A DNA stretch of 32,007 nucleotides from the NCBI GenBank assembly GCA_021107435.1, contig JAIOSV010000052.1, positions 1 through 32,007 on the forward strand, read 5' to 3'. The position numbers and the translations under genes were made by a program. Positions 8,183 through 16,123 of this stretch are shown here, one piece after another (the stretch's first letter is position 1; each line of letters opens with the position of its first letter). The notes under the pieces were generated by a model, which worked only from the letters and a program-made list of their open reading frames with translations, was not told the DNA's origin and did no database searches. This DNA comes from Candidatus Sabulitectum sp. (GTDB taxonomy: Bacteria; Fermentibacterota; Fermentibacteria; Fermentibacterales; JCC-6).

Positions 8183-9106
8183 GTGAGTTCGTTTAAAGGC
8201 AGAGACATAATCTCCCTGCGGGATATGACCGTTGATGATCTATGGACAATTGTACTCAGAGCGGGAGAAGTGAAAGCTGGCAAACACATTGGCTGCCTTA
8301 AAGAGAAAACAGTTGCATCTCTTTTCTTTGAGCCTTCCACGAGGACAAGACTTTCCTTTGAGTCAGCAGTAGTTAAAAGCGGAGGAAGCGTTTTTGGGTT
8401 CGCTGATCCCGGTTCGTCCTCTCAGAAAAAGGGGGAGTCCTTCTCGGATTCGATAAGGACAGTTACCGGATACTGTGACGCAATGGTTATCCGTCATCCC
8501 GTGGAAGGTGCCGCGAGGCTGGCAAGCGAAGTAGCCACCGTTCCTGTGATCAACGCAGGCGATGGAGCGAACCAGCACCCGACCCAGACGTTCCTTGATC
8601 TGTTTACTATTTACGAAGAATTCGGTCGTCTTGAAAACCTCAAGATCGGCATAATGGGCGATCTCAAATACGGGAGGACTGTCCACTCACTCACCCACGC
8701 CATGGCCCTGTTCGATGCTGAAATGGTCTTCATATCACCTCCATCTCTTAAAATGCCTTCAACTGTCCTGTCAGACCTGTCCGAACAGGGAATTTCCTTC
8801 CGTACGACAAATACTCCTGAAGACGCGGCAGACATGAATCTTGATGTTCTGTATGTGACAAGAATTCAAAAGGAACGATTTGGAGACCCGCAGGAATACA
8901 AAAATGTAGCACACGGCTACAGGATTGGCAAAAATACAATAGCAGCTCTGGGAAAACAGGTTCGAATCATGCATCCACTGCCCAGAGTTGATGAAATAGC
9001 TGAAGAAGTTGATGCCACTCCAAACGCCATTTACTTCACTCAGGCGCACAACGGTGTCCCTGCAAGACAGGCTCTTCTGGGTCTTGTTACTGGAGGTATC
9101 AGCTGA
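8183..9106 (+). CDS. pyrB: Aspartate carbamoyltransferase catalytic chain
   Basis: A 307-residue catalytic subunit making carbamoyl-aspartate from carbamoyl phosphate and aspartate, the committed step of pyrimidine synthesis. Visible active-site motifs are FFEPSTRTRLSFE (carbamoyl phosphate binding, residues 48-60), K83 in SQKKGES, HPTQTFLDL (residues 132-140) and the C-terminal MHPLPRVDEI. Start is GTG at 8183-8185, directed by ACAGGAGG six bases upstream. The stop overlaps the pyrI start as TGATG. Full length, no lesions. The presence of pyrI implies the class B, allosteric dodecamer. Confidence 0.97.
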   Translation: MSSFKGRDIISLRDMTVDDLWTIVLRAGEVKAGKHIGCLKEKTVASLFFEPSTRTRLSFESAVVKSGGSVFGFADPGSSSQKKGESFSDSIRTVTGYCDAMVIRHPVEGAARLASEVATVPVINAGDGANQHPTQTFLDLFTIYEEFGRLENLKIGIMGDLKYGRTVHSLTHAMALFDAEMVFISPPSLKMPSTVLSDLSEQGISFRTTNTPEDAADMNLDVLYVTRIQKERFGDPQEYKNVAHGYRIGKNTIAALGKQVRIMHPLPRVDEIAEEVDATPNAIYFTQAHNGVPARQALLGLVTGGIS

Positions 9107-9567
9107 TGGGAAGAGCATACAAGGTCTATGCGATCAACAACGGAACGGTTATCGATCACATCCCCACACCTCTGGCTCTAAAGGTAGTAGAAATCCTCGG
9201 TCTGGGTAATGAAGGCATATTCACAATCGGTGTCGGCTTCCAATCAAAGAGACTTCCCGGCGGAAAAGACATACTCAAGATCGAGAACAGGATTCTTCTG
9301 GAAAGCGAAACAGACACTATTGCCCTTATCGCTCCCGACGCCACGATAAATATCATCAAGGATGGCAGGGTAAGTGAGAAGAGAATAATCTCAATTCCTC
9401 AGGCAATTTACGGAGTAATGCAATGTCCCAACCCCAACTGTGCCACAAACAAGCTGGGGGCGCACAGACATTTCAAACTTGAAGACAGAGAGAAAATGAC
9501 TTACAGGTGTGAGTACTGCGAAAGGGTTACGGAAATCATTCCCGGAAACCTCACAGCTCCCGAGTAA
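9106..9567 (+). CDS. pyrI: Aspartate carbamoyltransferase regulatory chain
   Basis: A 153-residue regulatory subunit. The N-terminal nucleotide-binding part begins with the family block VYAINNGTVIDHIP. The C-terminal zinc domain carries the four ligands C107, C112, C135 and C138 (CPNPNC and CEYC), which dock onto PyrB. It shares one base with the pyrB stop (TGATG) and has GGAGG about ten bases upstream inside pyrB, so the two chains should be translationally coupled and made in equal amounts. The family senses CTP/ATP. A terminator follows directly. Confidence 0.96.
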   Translation: MGRAYKVYAINNGTVIDHIPTPLALKVVEILGLGNEGIFTIGVGFQSKRLPGGKDILKIENRILLESETDTIALIAPDATINIIKDGRVSEKRIISIPQAIYGVMQCPNPNCATNKLGAHRHFKLEDREKMTYRCEYCERVTEIIPGNLTAPE

Positions 9568-9582
9568 GAAACTGTATTACAA

Positions 9583-9616
9583 AAACTCCCGGAACCTGAG
9601 GGGCTCCGGGGGGTTT
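9583..9616. terminator. Bidirectional terminator between pyrI and the first FG-GAP gene
   Basis: CCCGGA at 9588-9593 pairs with TCCGGG at 9605-9610. Flanking A and T runs extend the stem: AAAAA before it, which reads as TTTTT after the hairpin on the minus strand, and GTTTATTT after it on the plus strand. It sits between two convergent genes and could stop transcription from both sides, more strongly for the minus-strand gene. Confidence 0.75.
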
Positions 9617-9629
9617 ATTTCATACCGGA

Positions 9630-11462
9630 TTATCTGACAACCACAACTCTCTGAGCCGCCATTCCTTCAGCACACTGCATGACAACAGCGTAAGAACCGG
9701 CAGGAAGGTTACTCACTATTCCAGAATACTGACCGGCAGCCAGCTCTCCCTCATTGATCACATAAACAGTTCTTCCTGAAGTATCGTAAACGGTTATGCT
9801 CACATATCCCGCCTGTTTCACATTGTAGTCAACGGAGAAAGCTCCAGCAGCAGGGTTACCCGAAGTAAGCCAGATCCTTCTACCGTCAAGTGGAATACTG
9901 CCGTCATTTGCAGTACCCTGACTACCATAGCCCCATAAAATTGAAATGTCTTTTAGCGAGGGGGTTGCATTGGGATTGTCTGTGTAGAGCTCTGCCTGAT
10001 ACTGAAGGTACTGTCCACCCTGACTGACAAGAGATCCAAGACCCCGTGGCGTATTGATCCAGGTACTCCAGGAACCCATATCTCCAGAATCGTACGAGGT
10101 CTTCAATCTGAACTTGATACCTGTTCCCGAAGGAGTTGCTTCAGACCAGTGAATGTAATTCCACGAGACATAGTCAGGATACACAGATTCAATATTCAGA
10201 ATAGAACTTGTTACAGTACCGGGTGTTGTGAAACCGCTGACTCTCCACCAGCTGACCATGTTACCGGTGGACGAACAACCAAGCACATCGTCTGCATTGT
10301 CCCCGTCCATATCTCCCACAGCAACACCCTGGGCTCCGCCAAAATAATCAGAGGCAGAGAATGTTCTCCAGTTATCGCCAAGGTACTCTCTGTTCTTGAA
10401 CCAGGTGATCCTGTTATCAGTAATACTGGCAGCCATAACCTCAGGAAAACCGTCACCGTCCATGTCATGTGCGACAATGTCATGGATATTCTCTGCTTCT
10501 GCACCCATCATGCCATGTAATACCCATGAACTCTGGGTGTCCAGAAAGTCATACCAGCGCAGATTGCCGTTCCCGGAAAATGAAGCAATTGCGAAATCTT
10601 CACTTCCATCGTTGTTGTAGTCAGCCACAGCAATCGATACAGGATCATTGTATGCAGCATCAATGGTATACTTGTTCCAGGAATAGCCGTATGGTTCCTG
10701 AGAAATGTAGGCGGTAACGGTGTTCCCGCTTCTGCTGGAAACTGCTACATCAGGATAGCCGTCGTTGTTGAAATCACCTGCATCACATGCATCTGCCCCG
10801 ACCATGGCGCTGTCAATGTAAATTTTGTTCCACCGGGTTCCCGTTCCATTGTTCTTCAGCCAGCAGACATCGTCAGAGAAGCCTGAAACACCGGCAATGT
10901 CAGTAAGACCGTCATGATCAATATCGACGGCAGTTATCTGACTTGCGATGAGATCATTGGTAACAGGTGTGCCATTGCCCCATCCTTCAGCAGAGCAGGG
11001 AATAAGAATTATCTGATTTGTACCAGTACAGGAAATCGCAATGTCCTGGAATCCATTGTTGTCAAAATCAGCTGAAGCAACTGAACCGGGATTCTGAAGT
11101 ACCGCAAAAGTATGCTTGATCCACTCCATTCCTTCTCCATTCACATTCTCACTCCAGAATATCTCACCCGAGCCGGCACTGCACACAATATCCTGATCCC
11201 CATCCAGGTCAACATCGCAGGAGATCACATTACAGGGTCCGTATGCAAAAACGATCTGGTTCTCACTGCGGTCAAGTTCCAGTTTAATCCGACCGGGAGT
11301 AGTATCCCAATCCATGCCTTCGGCAACGTAAAAGGTGTCCTGCCAGTCAGTAACCGGTCCTGCTACTCCAGGTCCACCCGACCACTCTGTCTGTGTTTCA
11401 GCATCTGCAAATACTGAACCGGCAAGCACAAATACCAGAACGAATGCATGCCACAACCTCAT
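9630..11462 (-). CDS. Secreted FG-GAP/VCBS beta-propeller protein with C-terminal sorting domain (copy 1)
   Basis: A 610-residue exported protein. The signal peptide is MRLWHAFVLVFVLAGSVFA; I chose this ATG (11460-11462) over one four codons earlier because TGGAGA lies six bases before it. It is followed by seven FG-GAP-like repeats with calcium-type loops (for example DLDGDQDI, DFNNDGYPDV, DMDGDGFPEV), predicted to fold as a seven-bladed propeller. Then comes a beta-rich domain ending with PSLKDISILW, and about 80 C-terminal residues (SGNPAAGAFSVDYNV ... YDTSGRTVYVINEG ... AQRVVVVR) that look like a Por/FlgD-like sorting domain. It is a close paralogue of the next gene throughout and lies head to tail with it. 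Likely surface-exposed or released; ligand unknown. Whether a type IX machine exists in the genome cannot be seen here. Confidence 0.88.
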   Translation of the reverse strand: MRLWHAFVLVFVLAGSVFADAETQTEWSGGPGVAGPVTDWQDTFYVAEGMDWDTTPGRIKLELDRSENQIVFAYGPCNVISCDVDLDGDQDIVCSAGSGEIFWSENVNGEGMEWIKHTFAVLQNPGSVASADFDNNGFQDIAISCTGTNQIILIPCSAEGWGNGTPVTNDLIASQITAVDIDHDGLTDIAGVSGFSDDVCWLKNNGTGTRWNKIYIDSAMVGADACDAGDFNNDGYPDVAVSSRSGNTVTAYISQEPYGYSWNKYTIDAAYNDPVSIAVADYNNDGSEDFAIASFSGNGNLRWYDFLDTQSSWVLHGMMGAEAENIHDIVAHDMDGDGFPEVMAASITDNRITWFKNREYLGDNWRTFSASDYFGGAQGVAVGDMDGDNADDVLGCSSTGNMVSWWRVSGFTTPGTVTSSILNIESVYPDYVSWNYIHWSEATPSGTGIKFRLKTSYDSGDMGSWSTWINTPRGLGSLVSQGGQYLQYQAELYTDNPNATPSLKDISILWGYGSQGTANDGSIPLDGRRIWLTSGNPAAGAFSVDYNVKQAGYVSITVYDTSGRTVYVINEGELAAGQYSGIVSNLPAGSYAVVMQCAEGMAAQRVVVVR

Positions 11463-11504
11463 TTGTCTCCACATCGTTAAAGGATCAAATACACGGGTCC
11501 TGTT

Positions 11505-11545
11505 ACAAAAAACTCCCGGTACCTGTGGATCAGATACCGGGAGTT
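11505..11545 (-). terminator. Strong intrinsic terminator after FG-GAP copy 2
   Basis: A perfect 11-base stem AACTCCCGGTA (11511-11521) with TACCGGGAGTT (11535-11545) and a 13-base loop. On the minus strand it is followed by a run of Ts, as expected for termination of the 11567-13393 gene. The stem sequence resembles the terminator of copy 1, so the duplication probably included the terminator. Confidence 0.85.
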
Positions 11546-11566
11546 CGAGTTTCTATTTCCTATCCG

Positions 11567-13393
11567 TTATCTGACAACCACAACTCTCTGAGCCGCCATT
11601 CCTTCAGCACACTGCATGACGACAGCATAGGAACCTGCAGGAAGACCGGCTACCATTCCGGTGTACTGGCCTGCAGCCAGTTCACCCTGATTGATCACAA
11701 ACACTGTTCTTCCGATAACATCGTAAACAGCTATGCTTACAAAGCCCGGCTGTTCAACATTGTAACCAATTGAGAACGCTCCTGAAACAGGATTACCTGA
11801 TGTAAGCCAAACCCTTCTTCCATCAACAGGGGAACTCCCTTCATCCTCAATACTCACCGGATTCCAGAGAATTGAAAAATCCTTTAGTGAAGGTGTGACA
11901 TTGGGATTGTAAGTGAAGAGTTGAGTCTGATACTGAATGTACTGCCCACCCTGGGCAACAACAGATGCAAGCGAGCGCGGCGTATCAACCCAGGCGCTCC
12001 AGGAACCCATATCAGCGGAATCGTATGAAGTTTTCAACTGGAATCGGATACCTGTTCCGGGGGGAGTTGTTTCAGACCAGTGAATATATTCCCACAACAC
12101 ACAACCTGGATCGGGCGGTTCAATGTTAAGAATTGAGCTTATCAGAATACTCGGTGTTGTGAAGCCGCTCACCCTCCACCAACTGACCTTGTCGCCTTCG
12201 AGTGCACACCCAAGCACATCTGGAATTTCGTCTCCGTCCATATCACCTACGGAAACACCCAGAGCTCCGTTAAAGAAGGTTGAAACTGCAAATGTCTCCC
12301 AGGCCTGACCCAGATACTCTTTGTTCTTGCACCACACGATCCGGTCTTCTCCATAACTGGCAGCCATAACCTCTGGGTATCCGTCGCCATCCATGTCATG
12401 AGCAGCAATATCGTAGATATTCTGTGCAGCTGCACCTGCCATGTCGTGTGCGATCCATGAACTCTGGGTGTCCAGGAAGTCATACCAGCGCAGGTTTCCG
12501 TCACCGGTGGAGGAAGCCACCGCAAAATCATCAGTTCCGTCATTATTGTAGTCGGCCACAGCCACGGAAACCGGGCTGTTATATGAAGAGTTAACTACAA
12601 ACTTGTTCCAGGAATATCCATACGGGGACTGGGCAAAGTAGGCAACAATATCATTCTGAGTATTGCTGGCAGCAATGATATCATAATGTCCATCTCCGTC
12701 AAAATCGCCTATATCACATGTATATGCCCCCATTAAAGCACCATCAATGTAACTCTGGTTCCAGGAACTGGGAGTACCATCGTTCTTCCACCAGCATACA
12801 TCACCTGAGAAACTGGATACTCCCATAATATCGGTAAATCCATCCTCATTGATGTCGACAGCTCTGATCTGCCTGGCATCAAAATTGGTGGTAACTGTAC
12901 TGCTGGCACTCCAGCCACCCGGAAAGTAACGGAAAAGTACTATCTTGTTCTCCGAATCACTGGAAGCTGCAATGTCTCTGTATCCGTTGCCGTCAAAGTC
13001 GGCGACAGTTATAAACCTTGGAGTACTGACTGAGCCAATTATATGCTTTTCCCATTCTGTACCCTCACCATTGGTGTTTTCACTCCAGAAAATCTCTCCG
13101 CCATAGTACCCGCAACTTGCAACATCCATATCCCCGTCGAGGTCCATATCTGTGGCTATTACATAGGTTGGTCCGTTTGCTGAAGCGATTTGATTCTCAT
13201 CACGGTTGACAATAAGCTTGAGTTGACCTGGTGTTGTATCCCAGTCCATATCTCCTGACATGTAAAATCTGTCTTGCCAGTCAGTCACAGGTCCCAGAAC
13301 TCCAGGTCCTCCAACCCAATCGGTTTGCGTTTCACTCTCTGCAAAAACAGAAAAACAAAAGCCCAGAAGTAACAATAAATGTAGATACCTCAT
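11567..13393 (-). CDS. Secreted FG-GAP/VCBS beta-propeller protein with C-terminal sorting domain (copy 2)
   Basis: A 608-residue paralogue of copy 1 with the same plan: signal peptide MRYLHLLLLLGFCFSVFA, a QTDWVGGPGV block, seven DxDxDG-type repeats (DMDLDGDMDV, DFDGNGYRDI, DINEDGFTDI, DFDGDGHYDI, DYNNDGTDDF, DMDGDGYPEV, DMDGDEIPDV), a beta domain and the ~80-residue sorting domain ending RVVVVR. The start is ATG at 13391-13393; an open extension to 13465 covers the promoter and is rejected. The last ~50 bases of the gene are identical to copy 1, pointing to recent duplication or gene conversion. Its ribosome site is an unusual run of eight Gs five bases before the ATG. Ligand and role unknown. 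Confidence 0.88.
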   Translation of the reverse strand: MRYLHLLLLLGFCFSVFAESETQTDWVGGPGVLGPVTDWQDRFYMSGDMDWDTTPGQLKLIVNRDENQIASANGPTYVIATDMDLDGDMDVASCGYYGGEIFWSENTNGEGTEWEKHIIGSVSTPRFITVADFDGNGYRDIAASSDSENKIVLFRYFPGGWSASSTVTTNFDARQIRAVDINEDGFTDIMGVSSFSGDVCWWKNDGTPSSWNQSYIDGALMGAYTCDIGDFDGDGHYDIIAASNTQNDIVAYFAQSPYGYSWNKFVVNSSYNSPVSVAVADYNNDGTDDFAVASSTGDGNLRWYDFLDTQSSWIAHDMAGAAAQNIYDIAAHDMDGDGYPEVMAASYGEDRIVWCKNKEYLGQAWETFAVSTFFNGALGVSVGDMDGDEIPDVLGCALEGDKVSWWRVSGFTTPSILISSILNIEPPDPGCVLWEYIHWSETTPPGTGIRFQLKTSYDSADMGSWSAWVDTPRSLASVVAQGGQYIQYQTQLFTYNPNVTPSLKDFSILWNPVSIEDEGSSPVDGRRVWLTSGNPVSGAFSIGYNVEQPGFVSIAVYDVIGRTVFVINQGELAAGQYTGMVAGLPAGSYAVVMQCAEGMAAQRVVVVR

Positions 13394-13398
13394 AATAA

Positions 13399-13406
13399 CC
13401 CCCCCC
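13399..13406 (-). promoter_or_regulatory. Homopolymeric G8 ribosome site
   Basis: On the minus strand eight consecutive Gs stand where the Shine-Dalgarno sequence should be, five bases before the ATG at 13393. No AGGAG-like alternative exists close by. Poly-G runs of this length can slip during replication. Confidence 0.5.
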
Positions 13407-13436
13407 GATGCTGTTAAGCGTGCGACTACCTCACAT

Positions 13437-13465
13437 AGTATGATATCAAAATCACTGCAGGTCAA
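13437..13465 (-). promoter_or_regulatory. Candidate sigma-70 promoter for the FG-GAP genes
   Basis: On the minus strand TTGACC (13465-13460), a 17-base spacer and CATACT (13442-13437). It lies between the queH stop and FG-GAP copy 2 and would give a leader of about 37 bases. Confidence 0.5.
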
Positions 13466-13479
13466 TACCCAATCCGGGG

Positions 13480-14031
13480 TTACGACTGGCCGGGAGATTT
13501 TATCTTCAGGTATCGATCCCTTTCACTGAATACACAACCGCAGTATGGCTGACGGTACATTCCAGCGACGCGTGAAAGCTCAATGGATTTTCGGTAACTG
13601 CCCCTGAAATCTCTGTATAAATACCGGACATCCAATAAATCAGAAGCTTTTTCGCCAGCCTTTCTCAAAAGCTCATGGTTCTGGTACGGACTTACAGACA
13701 GAGTGGATGTGAACAATCCGATACCCACCTCAAATGCAAGTTCGGCAGTTTTTACCATTCTGTCAGCAAAACATGAAAAACACCTGTTATCACCGTTCAG
13801 GAGCATTCTTATGTTATCTTCAAGTGGATACTCTTCGTAATAAATCACTGGCAACTCCACTGAAGGTGCCCACTCCTTCAAAGCGTCGAGTCTGCGCTTG
13901 AATTCTTTCCATGGATGAATGGATGGGTTGTAAAAGTAGCCAGTTACATCATATCCGGAGTTCCTCAGGTTCTCCAGTACCGCAGTTGCGCAGGGGGCAC
14001 AGCAGATATGAAGCATTATCTTTTCTCTCAC
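13480..14031 (-). CDS. queH: Epoxyqueuosine reductase QueH
   Basis: A 183-residue DUF208 protein that reduces epoxyqueuosine to queuosine in tRNA, the last step of queuosine synthesis, and replaces the unrelated QueG. All family cysteines are present: HICCAPC (C10, C11, C14), RCFSCF (C84, C87) and PYCGC (C164, C166), which hold an Fe-S cluster and metal, plus the FTSTLSVSPYQNH block. GTG start at 14029-14031 overlaps the ruvB stop by four bases (GTGA), with AGGAAGAG upstream; an ATG five codons on is a possible alternative. It is the last gene of the yebC-ruvCAB cluster. In many bacteria another queuosine gene, queA, occupies this position next to ruvB. Confidence 0.94.
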   Translation of the reverse strand: MREKIMLHICCAPCATAVLENLRNSGYDVTGYFYNPSIHPWKEFKRRLDALKEWAPSVELPVIYYEEYPLEDNIRMLLNGDNRCFSCFADRMVKTAELAFEVGIGLFTSTLSVSPYQNHELLRKAGEKASDLLDVRYLYRDFRGSYRKSIELSRVAGMYRQPYCGCVFSERDRYLKIKSPGQS

Positions 14032-15050
14032 AATGGAAGCTCTTCCTGACCCGCCCGTGTAAATCCCAGATGCCTGTATGCATAAGCTGTTGCAACCCGT
14101 CCTCTGCTGGTGCGATTAAGAAACCCTCTTGCCAGAAGAAACGGTTCAACCACATCAATCAAAGTATCTCTCTCCTCATTTAGTGTGGCCGCAATGGCAG
14201 ACACTCCTACAGGACCGCCACCATACTGCCTTACTATCACCGTAAGATAGTTTCTGTCCAGCCTGTCCAGCCCGGCTTCATCAACTCCATTAATATCCAT
14301 AGCCTCAATTGCCGTAATCTCGTCTATGGCATCACGTCTCATCACCTGTGCATAGTCCCTGGTTCTCTTGAGAAGTCTGTTGGCTATACGGGGAGTACCC
14401 CGTGAGCGAAATGCTATGGACTCCGAGCCCTGACCTGTGATCGACGTTGAAAGTATCCCTGCGGAACGGATGATAATGGTGCGCAGATCTTTGACGTCAT
14501 AGAATTCAAGATGAAGAGAAAAGCCGAATCTGTCCCGAAGAGGACCTGTAATAAGTCCGGCACGGGTTGTGGCACCCACTATTGTAAAATGGTTCAGCTC
14601 AAGCTTGACTGTGCGGGCATGGGGACCGGGATCTATCACCATATCGATCTCAAAGTCTTCCATTGCCGGATAAATGTACTCCTCGACTATCCTTGGCAGT
14701 CTGTGTATCTCGTCAATAAAGAGGATATCTCCCCTTTTCAGGTTGGTCAGTATGCCCACAAGGTCGGCAGGTCTCTCAAGAGCGGGTCCTGATGTGCAGA
14801 CTATATCCGCTTCCATTTCCTCTGCAATAACATAGGCAAGGGTTGTCTTGCCGAGTCCCGGCGGACCGTGGAAAAGCAGATGATCAAGAGGTTCACCCCT
14901 TTCTCTGGCAGCCTGAACAGCAATCTTCAGATTTTCAATTAATTCCCTCTGGCCTATGTATTCTGCAAAGCTCTTCGGCCTGAGGCTGGTGAAATCTCTG
15001 TCATCCACTTCATTGGTGCTCTCAGCTCTAACTATGGATTCCAGTGCCAT
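14028..15050 (-). CDS. ruvB: Holliday junction branch-migration ATPase RuvB
   Basis: A 340-residue AAA+ motor that forms hexamers on either side of RuvA-bound Holliday junctions. Walker A GPPGLGKT at residues 62-69, Walker B FIDEIH at 111-116, sensor-1 GATTRAG, arginine finger region GPLRDRFG, and the C-terminal winged helix with GGGPVGVSAIAATLNEE. ATG start one base after the ruvA stop (TGATATG), so translation is coupled. Full length. Confidence 0.98.
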   Translation of the reverse strand: MALESIVRAESTNEVDDRDFTSLRPKSFAEYIGQRELIENLKIAVQAARERGEPLDHLLFHGPPGLGKTTLAYVIAEEMEADIVCTSGPALERPADLVGILTNLKRGDILFIDEIHRLPRIVEEYIYPAMEDFEIDMVIDPGPHARTVKLELNHFTIVGATTRAGLITGPLRDRFGFSLHLEFYDVKDLRTIIIRSAGILSTSITGQGSESIAFRSRGTPRIANRLLKRTRDYAQVMRRDAIDEITAIEAMDINGVDEAGLDRLDRNYLTVIVRQYGGGPVGVSAIAATLNEERDTLIDVVEPFLLARGFLNRTSRGRVATAYAYRHLGFTRAGQEELPL

Positions 15051-15051
15051 A

Positions 15052-15642
15052 TCAACCTCTTGATTTCATTGCGGCTCTAACCAGAGCGGATGCAGAGACA
15101 TCCTCTCCCATTTCTTCAACTGCGACATTAATCAGAGAAACAGCCTCTGATGACGGAATCCCAAGCTGTTCGAGAATAGCCCGTGCATCAGTGGCACTGC
15201 CTGTAACCGACGGAACCGATGAAATGAAACTGGACTTCGACATCACATCCTGAAGTTTGGCGACTATTTGTTTTGCCCGTGAATTGCCAATACCGGGCAG
15301 AGACTTCAGCACCTTGATGTCGCCGGAGGAAATTGCTGAAGCAAGTTCGGAAGGTGGAATTACCATGGCCCTGGCAGCTGCCCTCACTCCCACCCCGGAA
15401 ACACTGATAAATTTAGTGAAAAAATCTCTGTCTGAGATACTGGGGAAGGCAACCGCCAGTGGAACTCCTTTATTTCCCTCATTAACTATTTGAAACAGAA
15501 GAAAGAAAAGGCACTCATCTCCCGCAGAGACATGCCGAAGGAAGTAGCCAGGAGCCAGAAGACGCACGGTTACAGGTCCTGTCTCCAGAAGAATATAGGA
15601 TTGATCAGTTCCAGTCACTTTTCCTTTAATGCTTTCAAGCAT
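15052..15642 (-). CDS. ruvA: Holliday junction DNA-binding protein RuvA
   Basis: A 196-residue protein that forms the tetrameric platform on four-way junctions. It has an N-terminal OB fold (MLESIKGKVTGTDQSYILLETG), two helix-hairpin-helix motifs (VSGVGVRAAARAM and LPGIGNSRAKQIVAKL), and a small C-terminal domain III that contacts RuvB. The ATG overlaps the end of ruvC by eight bases. Normal length for the family. Confidence 0.96.
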   Translation of the reverse strand: MLESIKGKVTGTDQSYILLETGPVTVRLLAPGYFLRHVSAGDECLFFLLFQIVNEGNKGVPLAVAFPSISDRDFFTKFISVSGVGVRAAARAMVIPPSELASAISSGDIKVLKSLPGIGNSRAKQIVAKLQDVMSKSSFISSVPSVTGSATDARAILEQLGIPSSEAVSLINVAVEEMGEDVSASALVRAAMKSRG

Positions 15643-16123
15643 ATCGCTCCTCCTCGTAGAGAGCTATCGCCACAGCCAGCGCGTCACTCACATCAAGAGG
15701 TTTCAACTCGCCGCGTATACCGAGAATCCGGCATACCATGCCGTTAACCTGCTGCTTGCTGGCTCGACCGTTACCGGTGACAGCTTTCTTTACCCTGCTT
15801 GCCGGAAGAGATTCAACTCTTATTCCCTGTAAACCTGCTGCAAGACAGAGTACTCCTCTGGCATGCCCCATAATAATAGCTGTTACCGGGTGGCGGTAAT
15901 GGGAATACACTTTTTCCATTCCCATTACCTCCGGTGAGTATTTACCAATAACCTGAACAAGACCCTGGAATAATTCTGTAAGTCTGGGAGTCAGGGGATC
16001 CGATGGCTTCGACCTGATAGTTCCCGCGTCAAGCAGCTTCAAGGAGCCCGCACCTGCTGCAATAACTCCAAAACCGGTTATGTTCAACCCCGGATCAATT
16101 CCAAGGATAATTTTTTCTGACAA
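15635..16123 (-). CDS. ruvC: Holliday junction resolvase RuvC
   Basis: A 162-residue endonuclease that cuts Holliday junctions. The four acidic metal ligands are at D10 (LGIDPGLN), E70 (MGMEKVY), D144 and D147 (LDVSDALAVA), matching D7, E66, D138 and D141 of the E. coli enzyme. The start is TTG at 16121-16123, directly after the yebC stop codon, with GGAAGAG overlapping the end of yebC as ribosome site; there is no ATG between the stop and the first catalytic residue. Confidence 0.95.
   Translation of the reverse strand: MSEKIILGIDPGLNITGFGVIAAGAGSLKLLDAGTIRSKPSDPLTPRLTELFQGLVQVIGKYSPEVMGMEKVYSHYRHPVTAIIMGHARGVLCLAAGLQGIRVESLPASRVKKAVTGNGRASKQQVNGMVCRILGIRGELKPLDVSDALAVAIALYEEERYA

Noticed and set aside
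13394-13465. 24-residue N-terminal extension of FG-GAP copy 2
   Set aside because: It would bury the signal peptide and overlaps the candidate promoter.
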